The notes: generated by a model not told the origin, from the sequence alone. Shown: positions 47,974 to 60,500, counted from the first letter of the stretch. The stretch is 64,000 nucleotides of DNA from Magnolia sinica (GCF_029962835.1 NC_080583.1:3705001-3769000), one strand, 5' to 3'. Made by a program: numbers and translations.

Positions 47974-48759
47974 TGTTGGTGTAAAAAATCTAGTTCATCC
48001 TCTTTAGACCTTCGTGTACTTGCATAGGAAGAAGACAAAGGAGACCCTGGCTAGAGCAGGGGACCCTCCGATGCCAAAGTCAGGCTAGGAATCTGGGTCT
48101 TATAGTATTGAGGGGTTCTAAGAGAGAGTTTTTGCGTACCTTTCACCCTTCAAGTGTCTCTCATTTATAGGAGAGGGATAATCCCGCCGTACGGGGATTC
48201 TTTTCCTGATTTATAGGAGATTTGATTTAGCCGTAGCCTTCTTATGGATGCTTCTCGATCCCGAGATCCTCGGGGTCGAGAATTCTTTTCAATAATTTCC
48301 GGAATGGTATTTAAGCTTACACCGTTTCTTCCTTACTTGGCTCGGCCTTAATCGACTCAAGTAATAGATGAGTCTCGGCTGGCCGCAAGGATAAAGCTTT
48401 CTGCCCCCTGTCGGACGGAACAGGATCGGCTTATAGCCGACGTTCTTCCTTAATCCGATGCCTGACACTCTATCTAGCCTCGTATGGGTCGATTTTATGG
48501 TCGGTCAAGTTGCTTTTAGCTTAAGGGCCTCAATCGGCCCCTTTAGACATTGTTGCCTTGTTAACTGAGTTAACTTTATGTGTCTTATTTTGCCTATGGC
48601 TCTTGACTTTTAAGGTTTTGGTCGGGATTCGTTTTCCAGGAATCCGAGCTAAATCTCTCCTCTAGGCTCGTCTCGCACGTTGCCTCAGACTCTCGGGCAG
48701 TGCCGATAGAATTGGTCCATTTCATAACCGAGTCTTCGGACTTGTGTTTTTTCCCAACA
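47974..48759 (-). repeat. 5' LTR of the Tat-type element
   Basis: Begins TGTTGGTGTAAAAAATC and ends TTTTTTCCCAACA in + orientation. The minus-strand CTATAAATGAGAG near 48165-48178 is the probable TATA region. Confidence 0.9.
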
Positions 48760-49081
48760 GAAATCATTTCAAGAGTCAGTCTTTGTAACCTCATGAACAG
48801 GTTGGATGAAAAATAAATATTATTATGGGCCCCACAAATGCTTTAAAGATGACTTGCTATCTGTGGTGTAGTCTGTTTGAACCACGGATATGAATTATTT
48901 TAATCTCATACTCTAAAGTGAAATGTATAAATGAGGTAGATATAATAAATACATCATCGTGGGGCTACCAAATGTATAAACAGTGTGGAGGTAATTCCAT
49001 GAACGTCAACGCTCATGACATGTACCCACACCGGCCGGGTCGGTGGTGTGTGTTACACGAGCCAATCCGCTTCAATGCCAG

Positions 49082-50201
49082 GCCAGGCCAGTCCAGTCAT
49101 CAAATTGATAGCACGTGCACGTTAAATAAAATGTCATTGGTGATTTTCTCTCTAACCATCCATTTTTCACTCATGAGTCTGGCCCACCTCATGAGTCGAT
49201 CGAACTGATTTATCGGTCTGGAAATTCTCACAGTCGGCCCCACTCAACGATTGGCTTGGATCTTGCATACGTGCCACACTTACAACTCTTGAGATGGAAA
49301 TACTTTGCCGACTAATCTCAACCATTGAATTAATGGACCATCTCATGGGTGGGCCATTGCTAAGGAATTGCAGCTATCAGGTTCCATTTTTCCATTCAAT
49401 TAGAACTCTCTTTGGGACGTTTCTCTAAAAGATTCTCGACCAAACAAAAACGGATAACGGAATGGATGGCCTACATTTTTTTCGGGCATGATCTCATACC
49501 ACTCATCCATTTGGTGGCCCACTTATTTACGATCCAAATATTCTGACACAAGCGCCAAACTGAACCGTCCATGCCCTTTACTAATCGGATCGGACCACAC
49601 AAAAAGAGACTCATCATGATAGGACGATCATAGGCATTCGATCTACGACCGAACGAGCGGTCCAACGGGTGCCGCGAATCGGGCCTGAAACCCGATTAAG
49701 CTACAGCCGCGGCAGGAGACTCGTTGGCGCCCTCTTTCCTTCCCGACAAGCCCCAGGAAAGAAAGGCAACAAAACAAAATAGAAAAAAAAAAGAGGTCCC
49801 ACGTGTCAACCCGTGCCGCACGTCAGCTCTTGTTTACTCGCGCGAGTATAGAAGGTCCCACGTGTCGACGCGTGCACTCGTGGAGAATGGATGGATCGTC
49901 CTGACCCAGGAATCACGTCAACATGTACAAAGAAAATGGACGAACGAAAGAGCTGCCTCAGCTCCACCTTCAATCGCACAAATCGGCTAATGAATGGCCA
50001 GGATCCCGCACGTGTAACAAGATATATGATCCTAATCCTACTCGAGTGAGTAGCTTTCGCGTTTGTCTCGAAACAAAACAAAAATAGATTCCACCATAGC
50101 TGGGCTTTCCTGTACGTCTGGACGAACTGACGATTGGTCAATCACAGCTCACCCGGTCTTCAATATGTACGGAAACTAGATAACATGCATCCCACCAGAA
50201 C
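49082..50201. other. Intergenic, no gene recognised
   Basis: Frames at 49724-49990 (+) and 49806-50141 (-) overlap and have no motif. ACACGTGTC-type palindromes occur near 49800 and 49858. Confidence 0.5.
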
Positions 50202-50701
50202 GCGGTTTGGCTAATGACGCTGCTACTAGCCATTGGTCGATGCTCAGTGGGCCCACCATGATGTATGTGTTTTATCCACGCCGTCCATCCAATTTTCCGG
50301 ATCCTTTATAACTTGATCCAAAAAAATTAACTAAATATAAATCTCAGGTGGACCACACCACAGAAAAGCAACAGTAATTGAACGTCAATCATTTAAAAAC
50401 TCTAGGCCCAACTGTAATGTTTATTTACATCCAACCTATTGATTATGTCACATAGACCTGGATGAAGGTCAGAAACAAATATAAGCTTGATCCAAAACTT
50501 TTGTAACCCACTAAACTTTTAATGGTAAGCGTTCAATCTACACGGTTTCTTATGATGTGGTTCACTTAAGATTTGGATCTACCTCTTTTTTGAGATGATG
50601 CTATAAAATGGTCTGAAAAAAATGAATGGACCACATGGATGAAACACATACACCATAGTTGGCTACCTAGCACCGACCAATGGGTCACAAGCCAATCCAC
50701 G
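50202..50701. mobile_element. Snap-back/MULE-like repeat upstream of XLG
   Basis: Left end GCGGTTTGGCTAATGAC, inner CCATTGGTCGATGCTCAGTG; right end CACCGACCAATGGGTCACAA, then GCCAATCCACGTCCGC, inverted. It joins the GCGGATTGGCT terminus of the MITEs at 3.6 and 36.9 kb with the GGGCCCACCATGATG interior. It ends about 870 bp before the XLG start codon. Confidence 0.75.
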
Positions 50702-51530
50702 TCCGCCCATGGTTATAGTTCGACAAGTGTACGAGAAAAATGGGCCATCGAATAAAAGGCGGGAAAAGATCCAGTGTCTACCCATGCCCGCACATGTTTA
50801 TGATGATTCGAATGATTCATCTCACATGCTTTCTGACAGATTGAATTGGAGCCATTGCAATCGTTGATCTTTTGGTGTCCATCTATACACCATCCATAGA
50901 GGGTCACGATCATCCAAACGGTGTGATTTTCGATACAGGTCCCATTACCATTCAACCAACTAAATGAACGGTTCAGTTCCTATTCGATGTCACTCGACAA
51001 ACTAAAGGACGAGATGGACGGTTCAGATCAACTAAAGCCAGAGGCGCGTAACATCTCCAGTGCAATGCACCAAAGCTTGTCCATCGGTAGACGAACCAGA
51101 GCCGCCCTCTTCCAACAAAAAGCATTCTCTTCGCGTTTCTCTGCCGGCCTTTTGCACTTCTTGAAATCTCTCTCCAAACGCCACACACCAACCGATTTTC
51201 CAAACAACGCGTCTTCTCTCCTTCTTCTCTCTGGTAAGAAAGAAAAATCATTTTTTGAAAAATTCAAAAAAAAAAAATCCATTTTTTCCTTATTTCTGGC
51301 AATTTCATTTTTTCTTCTTTGTTAAAACTCTGCCCTGCATTTTCATTCGAGTGGAGGAAGAATCTCTGTACCATTTTAGTAAATAACTTGAAAAGTAGGG
51401 TTAGTAGTACTTCAACACCAACAGACATGGAGTAGCTTCCAAGGAGAAGAAAAAAACACCGTCTCTCACTCGCTTTCTCTTTCGGTGCTACTCTTCCCTA
51501 CCATTCTTCCGTGCACTCAACTTCTTCTTC

Positions 51531-51562
51531 CTAGGGTTTTCGAGTTAGGGTTAGGGTTTCTG
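51531..51562 (+). promoter_or_regulatory. Telo-box-like leader motifs before XLG
   Basis: The leader reads CTAGGGTTTTCGAGTTAGGG, then TTAGGGTTTC, ending eight bases before the ATG at 51570. These AGGGTTT/TTAGGGTTT units are the telo-box type common in the 5' leaders of plant housekeeping genes. A CT-rich stretch lies upstream (51455-51530). Confidence 0.5.
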
Positions 51563-51569
51563 CAAGGAG

Positions 51570-54500
51570 ATGGCGGGGCTTCTCAGGCGAATGCTCCCTG
51601 CCGGAGCTCCGATTCCTGACGTTGACAACCCCGAGTACTCTTTCGCGCTAGAGTACCACGGCCCACCGGTCGCTTACGATCTCCCGCGGGCCGTTCCGAT
51701 CGATATTAACCGCATACCCACCGCTTCGGTGGTCTCAGCTGCTTCTCTTTCCGACCGTCTGTCGGTGCCTGTCGTCCAGCCACTCCCCTCTCCCGATCCA
51801 CTGAAGAGGTCGTCGAAAGATGCAGTCTCGGGTTCTTCTGATGTGATCGTCTCTCCGACGTCTGTGATCGCGTTCAACCGGACGGTTATGGATGGCCGCA
51901 GCGGCCTTGATAGCTCGGGCGCGTTGGGGTCCTCTGATGGCCATGGTGGGTCCCATGAGTCATCCCCTGGAATTGGTAGCTCGGGAGCTCTTGGGTTTTC
52001 GGATGGGCATGGTGGCTCCGACGAATCATCGCCTGCAGGCGATGGATCAGGAGGGTTGGCTTTGGATGGGCACAATCATTCGCTCGAGTTATCTGGGGAA
52101 ATTGTAAGCTTGGGGACGTTAGGATTTCCAAATGGGCATGATCAGTCGCATGAATTGTCTGGCGATGTTGGAACCTCAGGCATGCTAGGCCTTTCAGATG
52201 GTCATGATCGGTCGCAAGAGTTATTGGGCGAAATTGAAAGCTCAGATGCAGTACCATTTTCTAATGATTGCAAGGAGAGTGAAGATTTCTCTAATGATAT
52301 GAACCAGCCAGACTGGGTCTCGACTGAGTCAGTGTTAAGCTCACCGTTCCCTTCCTCTGAGAGTTCGTCTAGGAAGGAAGAGGACTGCGGCAATGAGCCT
52401 CTGACCCATGCCAAAAGAACAGCACTTGTGACCTTCCGTGACGCCGAATCCAGCGACAGGATCGAACAGGAATCCAATCCACTTGGGACCGAAACTTCCC
52501 ATGAAAGGAAAGAACCTGACTCGAAGATAAGGAAAGGGTCGTGCTATCGGTGCTTTAAAGGCAATCGATTTTTGGAGAAAGAGGCTTGCATTGTTTGTAA
52601 TGCAAAGTATTGTGGTAATTGCGTGCTTAGAGCGATGGGGTCAATGCCTGAAGGAAGGAAATGTGTAACCTGCATTGGGTACCCGATCGATGAGTCAAAG
52701 CGGGAGAACTTGGGCAAATGCTCCCGAATGTTGAAACGGTTGCTCAGCACGTTGGAAGTTCAACAGGCAATGAGGGCGGAGAGATCGTGTGGAGCGAATC
52801 AGCTGCAAGCCGAGGATGTTTACGTGAATGGGAAGCAGCTATCTCAGGAAGAGATGGTTTTATTGCAGGCGTGTCCAAACCCGCCAAGTAAGCTGAAGCC
52901 TGGTAGATACTGGTACGATAAAGTATCCGGTCTTTGGGGAAAGGTGAATGGGATTTTGCATTTGTGTATTTGACTGCTTCTAAGAGGAACAATGTGATAC
53001 TCAGCCCCCCCTGTGTTTGTGCAAGTGGGACCCACACTCCATCAATCAAGATTTGATATGATGGGCTTAGTGTGGATGTGAAATGCCTCAAAATTATCCT
53101 GGGTTAAACAATCCTAACCATGTGATCAGTGGCCTGAAAATGACTGTTAAGAAACAAGGAAATTGCACCAAAGCATGGATGGCTATGACCTTCCATCAGA
53201 CCAACGGTCTGGAGAACACTGGCCCCACCTGTACAAGCTGGGAATCTGTGAGGATATTTTGTATATCCTTGGGTCAAGGATCATGTGACTCATCTGTTTA
53301 TGATGTGTGTATTGGCGTGCGAGCTTGACAGAATGACTTTGGTGAAAATTTAACAGGAGGGACAGAAGCCTTGCATGTTTATCAGTCCGAGTCTGAATGT
53401 CGGAGGCAGTCTTATGCAGAATGCTAGTAATGGGAACACACAGATTTTTATAAACAATCGGGAGATTACGAAAGCCGAGCATCGGTTGCTTAAGGTTTCT
53501 GTTGCTAGACACATTCCAATTATTGTTTTTTAATTAATTTATTTTGTTTCTATTAAAGGAAATAGAAATTCCTACCCCTGCATGGGTAATTTTGTCTTTA
53601 GGTGGTTGTAAGAACGCTCATTGTAGAAACCCACAGTGGTCAAAATTGTCCCTGTAAGGTTGGAAATAATGTTCCTGTTGATTGAATAGACAGTCAAGAG
53701 TTACAAATTTCTGTTTACATTGCAGTGTGTTGGAGTCCAATGTGCCGGAAATCCTCACTTTTGGTTGAATGCTGATGGGTCATATCAAGAGGAGGGACAG
53801 AAGAATCTAAAAGGGAATATATGGGAAAAGGTGTTTTTTCTTTATTCTTTTACATCCTCTGTCAATTCTTTGTTTTTTCAGATTTTAACAGTAATTTATG
53901 TATATTTGTTTTTTTTTTTTTTTTTTTTTCAATTTTATTTTTTATGGCAGACTGGAATAAAGCTCATTTGCTCCGTTTTGTCATTGCCAACGCCTTCCAA
54001 GCCTGGGAACCTTTCAGAAGAAGGGAATAATCTGGTCAGACCTGACTTCCTTGAGCAGCGTATTCTTCAGAAGCTTCTTTTAGTTGGATATCATGGATCT
54101 GGGACATCTACTCTATTCAAACAGGTAATGGGGAGTCAAAACTAACTGTTTCTTCTGTTTTCTGTTACTATGGCTCTCCCTCTTATTATTATTTAAATTT
54201 TTTCTTTTTTTTTAAAAACTTGAACTATCATATCTTAGGTAGCATTGCGGTGTATGATTGAAATCATGGTTGGAAGGTGTAGCACACTTAGGGCCCGTTT
54301 GGATGCACTTTGATGTAGAGCGGGTCGCGGACAGTTACATGGCCAAGATGGATCAGAAAAGGCCCGGTCGACGACAGAAGTGATCCAGACCATCGAACCT
54401 TAAATCGGGCGTATCTTGCAATCCGGAATGAGTTATCTGACGTAAAATATATGATTTTGGGGTAGAACGAGCTACTGAAGCCAACCAACCCAGCTACGCC

Positions 54501-57500
54501 GGGTTGCGCAACCCGGAATTGCAAAAAATCCCTGGATCGACGGTCGTTTCCCTGTTTTAATTTCGTTTTTATTATAAATAGTAAGTTTTAGTTTGATTAT
54601 AACTCTTCATCCGTCGGGCTTTAGGAGTTGCGCCCAATGTGAAAAGAGCTTAGAATAATTAGGAGAACGGTTTGGTGAAGCCAAATGGGACACTTACTAT
54701 TTTTGGCCGAAAACCTTGCGCACTAGTAGACATCACGACCGTCTATAAATAGTATAAGTCGCGGATTCTGGGAGTTTGAGTTGTAGTTTGATTCTGATTT
54801 CTTTTCCATTGCTTGGTACCCCTATTTAAAGGGTTGTGAACTCGTTTTTATTCATCATGTAATCTATTTCGAATTTTATTAGAATATATTTCTATTTTCT
54901 TGCTTTCTTTCCTCGTGGATTCGAGAAGTCTCTGTGAGGAGTCCGGATAAGCTCCGTGGATTCGGAGTAGTTATCCTTGAGGAAGACGGTGATCGTCCTC
55001 ATCACGTTCATCCCTGCGTCAATTGGTATCAAAGCGAGGATTCCTCTTGGGCCGATGGCAAACAATGAAGGTATGAATCAAAATCCTGTGGACGGTGATA
55101 CGGGGATTCTATCTTTCGGAAAGAATGGAAGCTTTCCACCGGGAGAGTCAGTTGACCATGCAAGGGCTGCAGGCAACTCTCGACCGTCTTGCGGATGCGC
55201 TACTCTCGCACCGAGCCCTAGGCGGTGCTCCACCACCTTTGGTTGCTCCCCCACCCATGGTGGCTCCACCACCCATGGTTGCTATACGACGCAACCCCAA
55301 TTTTCGTAGAGCACTACCAGTGGCAAACTGTAGGGCTACACTAGATGATTCAAGTTCTAGCGACGAGGACCTTAATGAGGGTTTTGCTCGACGACCAATC
55401 CATGGAGGTGATTATCTAGATCGTGCTGAAAGAGACTATCGAGGTAAGGCTGAACTTCCTAGTTTTAACGGTTTATTACGCATAGAAGATTTGCTCGATT
55501 GGCTAGCCGAAGTAGAGAGATATTTTGATTATATGGACGTGCTAGATTATAAAAGGGTAAAATTGGTAGCGTTTAAATTAAAATCTGGTGCTTCTGCATG
55601 GTGGGAACAATTACAACTCTCACGAGCCCGCCAGAACAAGGCGCCCATCTCATCATGGCCACGGATGAGATGTCTTCTTCAATCTCGATTTCTCTCCAGT
55701 GATTATGAGCAGATATTATTCCAGCAATATCAAAATTGCAGACAAGGAAATCGAACAGTTACAGATTACACTGAAGAATTCCAACGGCTGGCTACATGAA
55801 ACGATCTGTCAGAATCTGAGTCACAGAAGGTGGCACGATTTATAGGTCAGTTGCGACTGACAATTCAGGACTGAGTTCAGATGTACCCAGTCGGGACTGT
55901 GGATGAAGCAGTTCACTTGGCGGGTAGGGCAGAAACATAACTTGCAAGAGTTCCTGCTCGTCCATATCCTTCAACTCGACCCCCCATTACGGGTCCCACG
56001 CAGGATCCAGTGCTGCCACGAGAAAAAGACCCAGTACTTCAACTTCTTACAACCGCAAACCGTGATACGGGGAGCGGCTCATCCAGACCTCAATGTGCAG
56101 CACCCACAACAGCGGGTTCGAGTAGGATTCCAAATCCTTATGCTCGGTCAAGGTCGAACAATTGTTACCGCTGTTGCCAACCAGGCCATTTATCAAACAC
56201 TTGTCCTCAATGTCCCGCGGCACACTTGATTATAAACGAAGGGGACACTGAAGATGAGACCGTAGAAGAAGATCATCGCTTTGATGAACATGAACAAATC
56301 ACTGAAGAAATAGCAGGTGGCGATGAAATGACGGGCGAGGATCGTGGCGAATTTCTAGTTGTGAGGCGATTACTTTATGCCCCATGAAAGGAATTACATC
56401 CACAACGACATAATATATTTCGTACTCGGTGCACCGTCAACGGAAAGGTCTGTGATGTGATCATAGACAGTGGTAGTAGCGAGAATATCGTCTTGAGAGT
56501 GATGGTGGACAAGTTGCGTCTACCAACGATGAAACATCCTTCCCCATACTTAATCGGCTGGATAAAAAAGGTGAATGAGACCAAGGTAACTGAACAATGC
56601 ACTATCTCGTTTTCAATTGACAAAAATTATAAGGATCAAATAATTTGTGACGTGGTCGATATGGAAGCTTGTCATATGTTACTCGGTCGACCTTGGTAGT
56701 TGGACCGTGATGCGACCCATAGGGGACGAGATAATGTTTACGTATTCGTCAAGGATAATCGAAAAATAATTCTTGCCCCTATGGCATTAGAGAACCACCC
56801 TGAAGCCTCTAAAGTGGAGGGGAGTTCCCTCTTGACCATTCGGGATTTTATGGAGGAATCCAAGGAAACCGGCGAGGTATACGCTGTAGTGGTAAAGGGC
56901 GAGGAAGAGGAACCCTCAAACATCCCTCCAAGTTTAAGACTGTTGCTAAACGAATTTAAAGAAGTCTGGCCTGAGGATTTACCTGATGGATTGCCCCCCA
57001 TGAGGGACATTCAACATCACATAGACCTCGTCCCTGGGGCTAGCCTGCCCAACCGCTCTCATTATCGGATGAGTCCGAAGGAGTGTGAGATACTTCAGGG
57101 GCAAGTGGAGGAATTGATCCGTAAGGTCTCTTGAGAGAGAGAGCATAAGCCCATGGAAGCTGACGCATGTGTGTCGACAGCAGAGCAATCAACAAAATTA
57201 CCATGTGTCGACAGTCGGGCAATCAATAAAATTACCATCAAATATTGGTTCCCAATACCACGGTTGGACGACGTGCTCGATATGTTAGAATGGGCCAAGG
57301 TGTTCTCTAAACTAGATCTAAGGAGCGGGTACCATCAGATTCGTATTCGACCCGGTGATGAGTGGAAAACGACATTCAAGATCAAGGAAGGGTTGTATGA
57401 ATGGCTGGTCATGCCCTTCGGCCTATTGAACGCACCAAGTACTTTTATGCGTTTGATGAATCAAGTTCTAAAATCGTTCACTGGCCGATTTGTGGTAGTA

Positions 57501-60500
57501 TATTTTGATAACATATTGATATATAGCCAGGATGAGGTGGAGCACAGGAAACATCTCAGGCAGGTGCTGCAGGTCCTACAAATTAACAAGTTGTACCTCA
57601 ACTTGAAGAAGTGTAGTTTTTTAACTGACAGCCTGTTGTTTCTATGATTTGTTGTAACGTCCACAGGCATTTGTGTGGACGATGAAAAGGTGCGAGCTAT
57701 TAGGGAATGACCGATCCCGACAAATATTCATGAGGTGAGGAGTTTTCACGGGTTGGCGACTTTCTATCGTCGATTTGTGCGAGATTTTAGCACCATAGTC
57801 GCGCCTATAACAGATTGCATGAAAAAAGGACCGTTCCAGTGGACCGATAAAGCTGACAAGAGCTTTCATGAGATCAAGCATCGTTTGTCTACAACACCGG
57901 TTTTGGTGCTTCCTAATTTCGACAAATTGTTTGAGGTTGAGTGTGACGCTTCGTACGTCGGAATTGGAGGAGTATTATCACAGGAAGGCAGGCCGGTAGC
58001 CTTCTACAGCGAGAAGCTCAGCGAAGCCCGAAAGAAGTGGTCGACTTATGAGCTTGAGTTGTATGCAGTTGTTCAGGCGCTGCGACATTGACGGCATTAT
58101 CTTATTCAAAGAGAGTTTGTTTTGTACACTGACCATAAGCATTAAAGTTTATTAATAGTCAGACTAACGTAAATCGTGTACATGCTAGATGGGTTGCATT
58201 TTTACAGGAATTCACGTTCATTTTGAAACACAAGTTAGGGCAGTAGAACAAGGTGGCTGATGCACTTAGCCGTCGTGCATCACTACTTGTTACGATGAGC
58301 AACGAGGTGGTCGGCTTCGACTGTCTCAAGGAGCTGTATGCCGAGGATGAGGACTTCAAAGATTCTTGGATGAAGTGCCAAGAAGGTCACCCCAGTGACC
58401 TTCATATACATGACGATTTTCTCTTCAAAGGGAATCAATTGTACATCCCCCAAAGTTCTCTAAGGGAGCAAATTATTCAGGAGCTACATGGAGGTGGCCT
58501 CGGTGGACACCTGGGGCGAGACAAGACGCGAGCTCTTGTGGAAGAGCAGTATTACTGGCCGCAATTAGTACGTAATATGGGAAAAGCCGTACAACGTTGC
58601 CATGTTTGTTAGATCTCCAAGGGGCAATCTCAGAATACGGGCCTCTACACCCCATTACTGGTGCCTAACGGTCCTTGGGAGGATTTATCAATGGACTTCG
58701 TGCTTGGTCTCCCACGAACACAACGCGGCATGGATTCGGTGTTTGTGGTGGTAGATTGTTTCTCCAAGATGGCGCACTTTATCCCATGCAAGAAGACCCT
58801 CGATGCAACACACGTGGCGAATTTATTTTTTAGGGAGGTCGTACGGCTACACGGGGTCCCCAAGACCATTACTTCCGATCGTGGCACGAAGTTCATTAGC
58901 CACTTTTGGCGGATTTTATGGAATCAATTCAATACACGACTTCAATTCAGCAGTGCCGACCACCCACAGACTGATGGGCAGACCGAAGTTGTGAATCGCA
59001 CGTTGGGAAACCTCCTTTGGCTGTATTTCAGGAGAAAAACCGAAGTAGTGGGATTTGACCTTGTCTCAAGCAGAGTTTGCATTCAACAACATGGTGAACC
59101 ACTCGATAGGGAGATCACCGTTCCAGATTATCTACGGACGAGTGCCTAGCCACACACTTGACTTGGTCCCTCTACCCAAGCACCCAGGCACGAGTATTGC
59201 AGCAGAACATATGGCAGACAAGATTATGGGCATCCATGCAGAAGTGCAGACCAAGCTATATGCTTCGAACGAGAAGTACAAGGAACAAGCGGACAAGCAT
59301 CGGCGACAAAAAGTGTTCGAGGTGGGCGACCACGTTATGGTCTATCTGCGCAAAGAGAGATTTCCGATCGGGGCATACAACAAGTTGAAAAATAAGAAGA
59401 TTGGACCGGTACCAATCATCCGAAAGATCAATGACAACACTTATGTTGTTGATCTTCCAGATGACATGGCAATCTCACAGACTTTCAATGTCGCGGACCT
59501 GACAGAGTATCATGAACCAGAGCATGACGAGAACTTGAAGACGAGATCTTTTGAAGTGGAGGAGACTGATGTAGAGCGGGTCGCGGACAGTTACATGGCC
59601 AAGATGGATCAGAAAAGGCCCGGTCGACGACAGAAGTGATCCAGACCATCGAACCTTAAATCGGGCGTATCTTGCAATCCGGAATGAGTTATCTGACGTA
59701 AAATATATGATTTTGGGGTAGAACGAGCTACTGAAGCCAACCAACCTAGCTACGCCGGGTTGCGCAACTCGGAATTGCGAAAAATCCCTGGATCGACGGT
59801 CGTTTCCCTGTTTTAATTTCGTTTTTATTATAAATAGTAAGTTTTAGTTTGATTATAACTCTTCATCCGTCGGGCTTTAGGAGTTGCGCCCAACGTGAAA
59901 AGAGCTTAGAATAATTAGGAGAACGGTTTGGTGAAGCCAAATGGGACACTTACTATTTTTGGCCGAAAACCTTGCGTACTAGTAGACATCACGACCGTCT
60001 ATAAATAATAAGTTTACTATTTATAGTAAGTCGCGGATTCTAGGACTTTGAGTTGTAGTTTGATTCTGATTTCTTTCCCATTGCTTGGTACCCCTATTTA
60101 AAGGGTTGTGAACTCGTTTTTATTCATCATGTAATCTATTTCGAATTTTATTAGAATTTATTTCTATTTTCTTGCTTTCTTTCCTCGTGGATTCGAGAAG
60201 TCTCTGTGAGGAGTCCAGAGAAGCTCCGTGGATTCGGAGTAGTTATCCTTGAGGAAGATGGTGATCGTCCTCATCACGTTCATCCTTGCGTCACACTTCC
60301 TCAAAAGGGGTTTCAAGCCTGCTTTTTCAATCAACTCGTCAAAAACCAATTGGATTGGTTTTTACCAAGTTGGTGTTTTAGTGTCTATTTTTTTAGTTGC
60401 GCAGGAGATGTGACGGGGATTTCCAAAGTGCATCCAAATGCATAACATTATCTGCTGTTTGGATCAAAATGGTGTTTAGGCCTCAAACACACTTCGGAGG

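Larger units (their letters stand above)
38521..48759 (-). mobile_element. Full-length Ty3/Gypsy element, Tat-type, minus orientation
   Basis: Two long terminal repeats (38521-39278 and 47974-48759) enclose gag, protease, RT, RNase H and integrase segments that read right to left. Flanking AAAAT (38516-38520) and GAAAT (48760-48764) are a 5-bp target duplication with one mismatch. Tat-lineage placement rests on the YHRDHGHNTSDC gag zinc knuckle, a second RNase H region after the first, and an extra ORF on the opposite strand between integrase and the 3' LTR. Every coding segment has stops or frameshifts, so it cannot move on its own. Confidence 0.92.
38306..49072. mobile_element. MULE-like MITE, copy B, split by a 10-kb Gypsy element
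   Basis: Left end AAGTGGATTAGCTGATGCAC and right end GTGTTACACGAGCCAATCCG are inverted. The flanks CAATGTCGG (38297-38305) and CAATGCCAG (49073-49081) are similar 9-mers. Without the insertion the element would be about 530 bp, comparable to 3632-4230. It abuts copy A, sharing the flanking 9-mer. Confidence 0.7.
54311..60293 (+). mobile_element. Full-length Ty3/Gypsy element in XLG intron 4, CRM-like
   Basis: LTRs at 54311-55021 and 59567-60293 both start TGATGTAGAGCGGGTCGCGG and end CGTCA, with perfect CACTT duplications at 54306-54310 and 60294-60298. A primer-binding site (TTGGTATCAAAGCG, 55023 on; tRNA-Met type) follows the 5' LTR. Gag, protease, RT, RNase H and integrase follow in order. 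I count about 13 substitutions and one indel between the LTRs (near 2 percent), so it is fairly young. The element is in the sense orientation of the XLG gene. Its integrase tail and the overlap of coding sequence with the 3' LTR suggest the CRM chromovirus group; that is inference. All frames are broken. Confidence 0.95.

Noticed and set aside
54977-55309. A separate 110-codon gene inside the intron
   Set aside because: It runs from the LTR into gag and only its N-terminal part is real gag before a frameshift.
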